Assembly (NCBI RefSeq): GCF_008035925.1
Contig: NZ_CP036264.1
Coordinates: 6,109,641-6,173,640 of the forward strand
Length of the DNA stretch: 64,000 nucleotides
Direction of reading: 5' to 3'
Source of the DNA: Stieleria maiorica
Lineage (GTDB): Bacteria > Planctomycetota > Planctomycetia > Pirellulales > Pirellulaceae
Shown: positions 61,862-64,000 of the stretch, in pieces
Layout: each line of letters begins with the position of its first letter
Position numbering within the stretch: position 1 is the first letter of the stretch
Made by a program: the position numbers and the translations under genes
The notes under the pieces: generated by a model
What the model was told of the DNA's origin: nothing
The model's input: only the letters and a program-made list of their open reading frames with translations
Database searches by the model: none

Positions 61862-62857
61862 ATGGTCACCAAGATTCTTTCCTTTGCGTTTTTGTGTGTC
61901 GCGTGTCTTCTGACGTCGGTTGTCGCGGCGGATTCGCCTTCAGCGACAGTCGACGCAGGCAAGCCGATCGCTCAGGACAAAGCAATCGATTACCTGAAGC
62001 GAGAAGGCCAGCGGTGGATCGACAAACAAGGCTGTGTGTCATGCCATCAAATTCCCGCGATGCTGTGGAGTTTGCATGCGGCCCAATCGCGGGGGCTGGG
62101 GGAGTCCGAGAGGCCGGGCGTGCCCGATCAGGATTTGAAGCGATGGACACAGTGGTCCACCGACGCCGTCAACTTCGTCAAACCACACCAGAGGAAAGAC
62201 GTCGACGTCGAGAAGACGTTGGCGGGGAACATCGACACGATGGCGGCGTTGATGTTGGCGATTCCCGACGACGCTGAGACAAGTTGGCGGGATCAGTTTG
62301 CGGCCAAGCTCTGTAGCGAGCAGGCCGACGACGGATCATGGAAAGCCTGTGGTCAGCTGCCCGCTCAGAAGCGGCCGAAGTTGGAAACCGCCCAGGCGAC
62401 GACGCTGTGGGTCACTTTGGCACTGCTGCGACATGGCAGCGAGGCGTTTGATCTCGCGTCGGCGATCCGGTTCGCCGACTCCGGCCCCGAGGCGGTGTCG
62501 ACCGAGTGGTATGCGGTGCGGATGATGGTCGCCGCGGAGCAGGATCCAGAATCGACCGACGGGTTCCGTGACAAGCTTCTGTCACGCCAGCGCAGCGACG
62601 GTGGCTGGGGGTGGATCACCAGTGAGTCCAGCGATGCGTTGGCGACGGGGCTCGCGCTCTATGCGCTCGCAGAGAGCGGAGAAACCGAGTCGCGGGAAAT
62701 CACACATGCCCGCCGATTCCTGCGTGATTCCCAAGGTCCATTGGGGGAGTGGCAGGTCCCTGGAACCAAGGCGTCGGCTAAGGGAAAGCCGACACCGACG
62801 TCCACCTATTGGGGAACCGCCTGGGCGTTGGTTGGGTTGCTCAGCACCCGCTCGTAG
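61862..62857 (+). CDS. Secreted alpha/alpha-toroid (squalene cyclase-like) protein with c-type haem motif
   Basis: 331 residues, signal peptide (ILSFAFLCVACLLTSVVAA). A single CxxCH (Cys58, Cys61, His62) sits in the first helix pair. The rest has repeated QW-like units (LCSEQADDGSWKACG, LLSRQRSDGGWGWIT, RFLRDSQGPLGEWQVPG, STYWGTAWALVGLLS) typical of prenyltransferase/squalene-oxidase repeats, but no DxDD cyclase acid motif. It is likely a haem-bearing scaffold rather than a terpene cyclase. Starts 27 bp after the aldolase gene. Confidence 0.82.
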   Translation: MVTKILSFAFLCVACLLTSVVAADSPSATVDAGKPIAQDKAIDYLKREGQRWIDKQGCVSCHQIPAMLWSLHAAQSRGLGESERPGVPDQDLKRWTQWSTDAVNFVKPHQRKDVDVEKTLAGNIDTMAALMLAIPDDAETSWRDQFAAKLCSEQADDGSWKACGQLPAQKRPKLETAQATTLWVTLALLRHGSEAFDLASAIRFADSGPEAVSTEWYAVRMMVAAEQDPESTDGFRDKLLSRQRSDGGWGWITSESSDALATGLALYALAESGETESREITHARRFLRDSQGPLGEWQVPGTKASAKGKPTPTSTYWGTAWALVGLLSTRS

Positions 62858-63492
62858 TCTGCCGCAGCTTCATTTTCGATTGGGCTGGACAGTCGCCGTC
62901 CTCTCCGAGGTCGGCGCAGGGCAACGCGTCGCTGTTTCGCGCACGCCGAGTTCGGAGAACACGGCGACTCTCGTTGCCAAGCGAAAAGGGGGCATGTCCC
63001 AACAACCAAATGGCTCGCAGGGTGCTGCGTTTTTTTGGGTGCCTGCCCCCCTTTTTCGCGAACCACAACAACAGATCGTCATCCGTCTCCCGCGCGGCCG
63101 GCTTCTCAGATGTCCACTGTCGCGATCGACGGATCGAAAAAAACCGCTGGGGGTGATTTCCGCATCGTTTGGGGCGGCGATTTCGCTGGAAAACGCCTCC
63201 GAACCGCCTAGATCCGCCGTCACAAGCCGTTTCAGCCGCAGAACGGCCGTAAGTCACGTTTTTTCAATGGCTTGCATGCATTGGATGTCCGGGCAAATCC
63301 GGCGGAAAATCGTAGTTTTTAACGACGTGACGATACAATAGAGCACACACGCGCAATCCTCTTTCTTTCTCGGGGATGTCCGCTTACGGGCCCCCCAGCA
63401 CTCGAAGAAACGCGATCGCATGCGACTCCGATCGATTCCTGGGGATTTATCTTGTGCGTCCATTTTTCGGCTGAGTCGGCAGGCCCATTGCA
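62858..63492. other. Gene-free stretch with repeat DNA upstream of prkA
   Basis: 635 bp with no credible ORF. It contains hairpin-forming sequence at about 62985-63055 (GGGGGCATGTCCC ... GGGTGCCTGCCCCC) and a CCGAGTTCGG palindrome at 62947. An AT-rich patch (63310-63340, TTTTTAACGACG and GATACAATA) could be part of the prkA promoter but cannot be assigned firmly. Confidence 0.5.
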
Positions 63493-64000
63493 ATGACGAA
63501 CACGCCCAATCTTCTGCAGCTATATTCGGAAACCTACGAACGCGAAAAACAGGTTCGTTACACGCTGAAGGAATATCTGGAAGCGGCGCGCGACGACCCG
63601 TCGCTCTACAGCAGTGTCGCCGAACGGATGGTACAAGCGATCGGACCACCCAAACAGATCGACACGTCCGGCGATTCGCGTCTCGGACGGATCTTCATGA
63701 ACCGCACGATCAAAGTGTATCCCGCCTTTGATCAGTTTTACGGTTTAGAAGAGACCATCGAACGGATCGTGGGTTACTTCCGGCATGCCGCCCAGGGACT
63801 CGAGGAACGCAAACAGATCCTTTATCTGCTCGGTCCGGTCGGCGGCGGAAAGAGTTCACTGGCTGATGCCTTAAAGCGTTTGGTCCAACGCCAGCCGGTT
63901 TATGTCCTCTGCGCCGGCGACGAGATGAGTCCGATCTTCGAGAGTCCGTTGGGGCTGTTCGATCCGAATTCGATGGGCTTCTTGCTGGAAGAAGAATACG
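63493..64000 (+). CDS. prkA: PrkA serine protein kinase, N-terminal part (cut by window end)
   Basis: The frame from the ATG at 63493 is still open at base 64000, giving the first 169 residues. The sequence MTNTPNLLQLYSETYEREKQ, the YLEAARDDPSLYSSVAERM segment, GRIFMNRTIKVYPAF and the Walker A GPVGGGKSS match PrkA/YeaG AAA-type kinases at the normal spacing. PrkA usually sits with yeaH/ycgB-like genes, not visible here. Role in stress or nutrient response is known in other bacteria. Confidence 0.9.
   Translation, partial: MTNTPNLLQLYSETYEREKQVRYTLKEYLEAARDDPSLYSSVAERMVQAIGPPKQIDTSGDSRLGRIFMNRTIKVYPAFDQFYGLEETIERIVGYFRHAAQGLEERKQILYLLGPVGGGKSSLADALKRLVQRQPVYVLCAGDEMSPIFESPLGLFDPNSMGFLLEEEY

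Noticed and set aside
63310-63340. Defined prkA promoter
   Set aside because: An AT-rich patch is present, but -35 and -10 elements with proper spacing could not be fixed by eye.

Overview
The window looks like chromosomal DNA of a planctomycete, most likely a Pirellulales relative of Rhodopirellula/Stieleria. The evidence is the GC-rich sequence, DUF1501 and PSCyt1/DUF1549/DUF1553 protein pairs, two secreted sulfatases, a sialate O-acetylesterase, TadE/TadG-type proteins, and many short palindromic intergenic repeats. No rRNA, tRNA, CRISPR array or intact transposase was recognised.

Layout. 1-3.1 kb: a VIT/VWA surface protein with a GlyGly-CTERM-like tail, translationally coupled to a rhombosortase-like rhomboid protease. 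3.1-4.1 kb: a secreted aldose-1-epimerase-like protein. 4.3-22.4 kb: the main feature, a lipid/polyketide assembly line. On the minus strand, in transcription order: PKS-B (KS, KS-like, ACP, alpha-oxoamine synthase, ACP), a phosphopantetheinyl transferase, a FabL-type enoyl-ACP reductase, and PKS-A (KS, KS-like, AT, a 36-residue repeat array, a C45/AAT Ntn acyltransferase, KR, DH). An MMPL/RND-type exporter is divergently encoded. 22.5-33.6 kb: housekeeping and miscellaneous genes (DAHP synthase, RCK potassium channel, Gfo/Idh/MocA oxidoreductase, a degenerate-macro/RNase HI/zinc-ribbon fusion, glycosyltransferase plus RmlD-like reductase, BON protein, TrmK, secreted esterase). 33.7-45.3 kb: a broken gene, sulfatase, glutamate dehydrogenase, Uma2 protein, an amino-sugar operon (PQQ-propeller, ROK kinase, NagB-LmbE fusion), a cNMP-binding protein and a second sulfatase. 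45.3-55.3 kb: two head-to-head planctomycete DUF1501/DUF1553 units, one with a sialate O-acetylesterase. 55.6-64 kb: aquaporin, a TadE-TadG-TadE set, a tandem GxxExxY protein between inverted repeats, HD hydrolase, duplicated class II aldolase, a haem-motif alpha/alpha-toroid protein, and the start of PrkA.

How the main cluster may work (inference). PKS-A has the only AT but no recognisable ACP; PKS-B has both ACPs but no AT, so the two must act together. KR and DH in cis plus the FabL-like enzyme in trans give full reductive processing. The PLP-dependent alpha-oxoamine synthase domain would release the chain by decarboxylative condensation with an amino acid, giving a sphingoid-like amino ketone. 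The C45/AAT domain could then N-acylate an amine, and the MMPL protein could move the lipid out. This would be a PKS route to a ceramide-like or N-acyl amino lipid; product and substrates cannot be read from sequence.

A second theme is repeat DNA. At least three palindromic intergenic families recur in the window, one copy carries a nested MITE-like insertion with a target duplication, and in-frame tandem repeats have expanded inside four coding regions.
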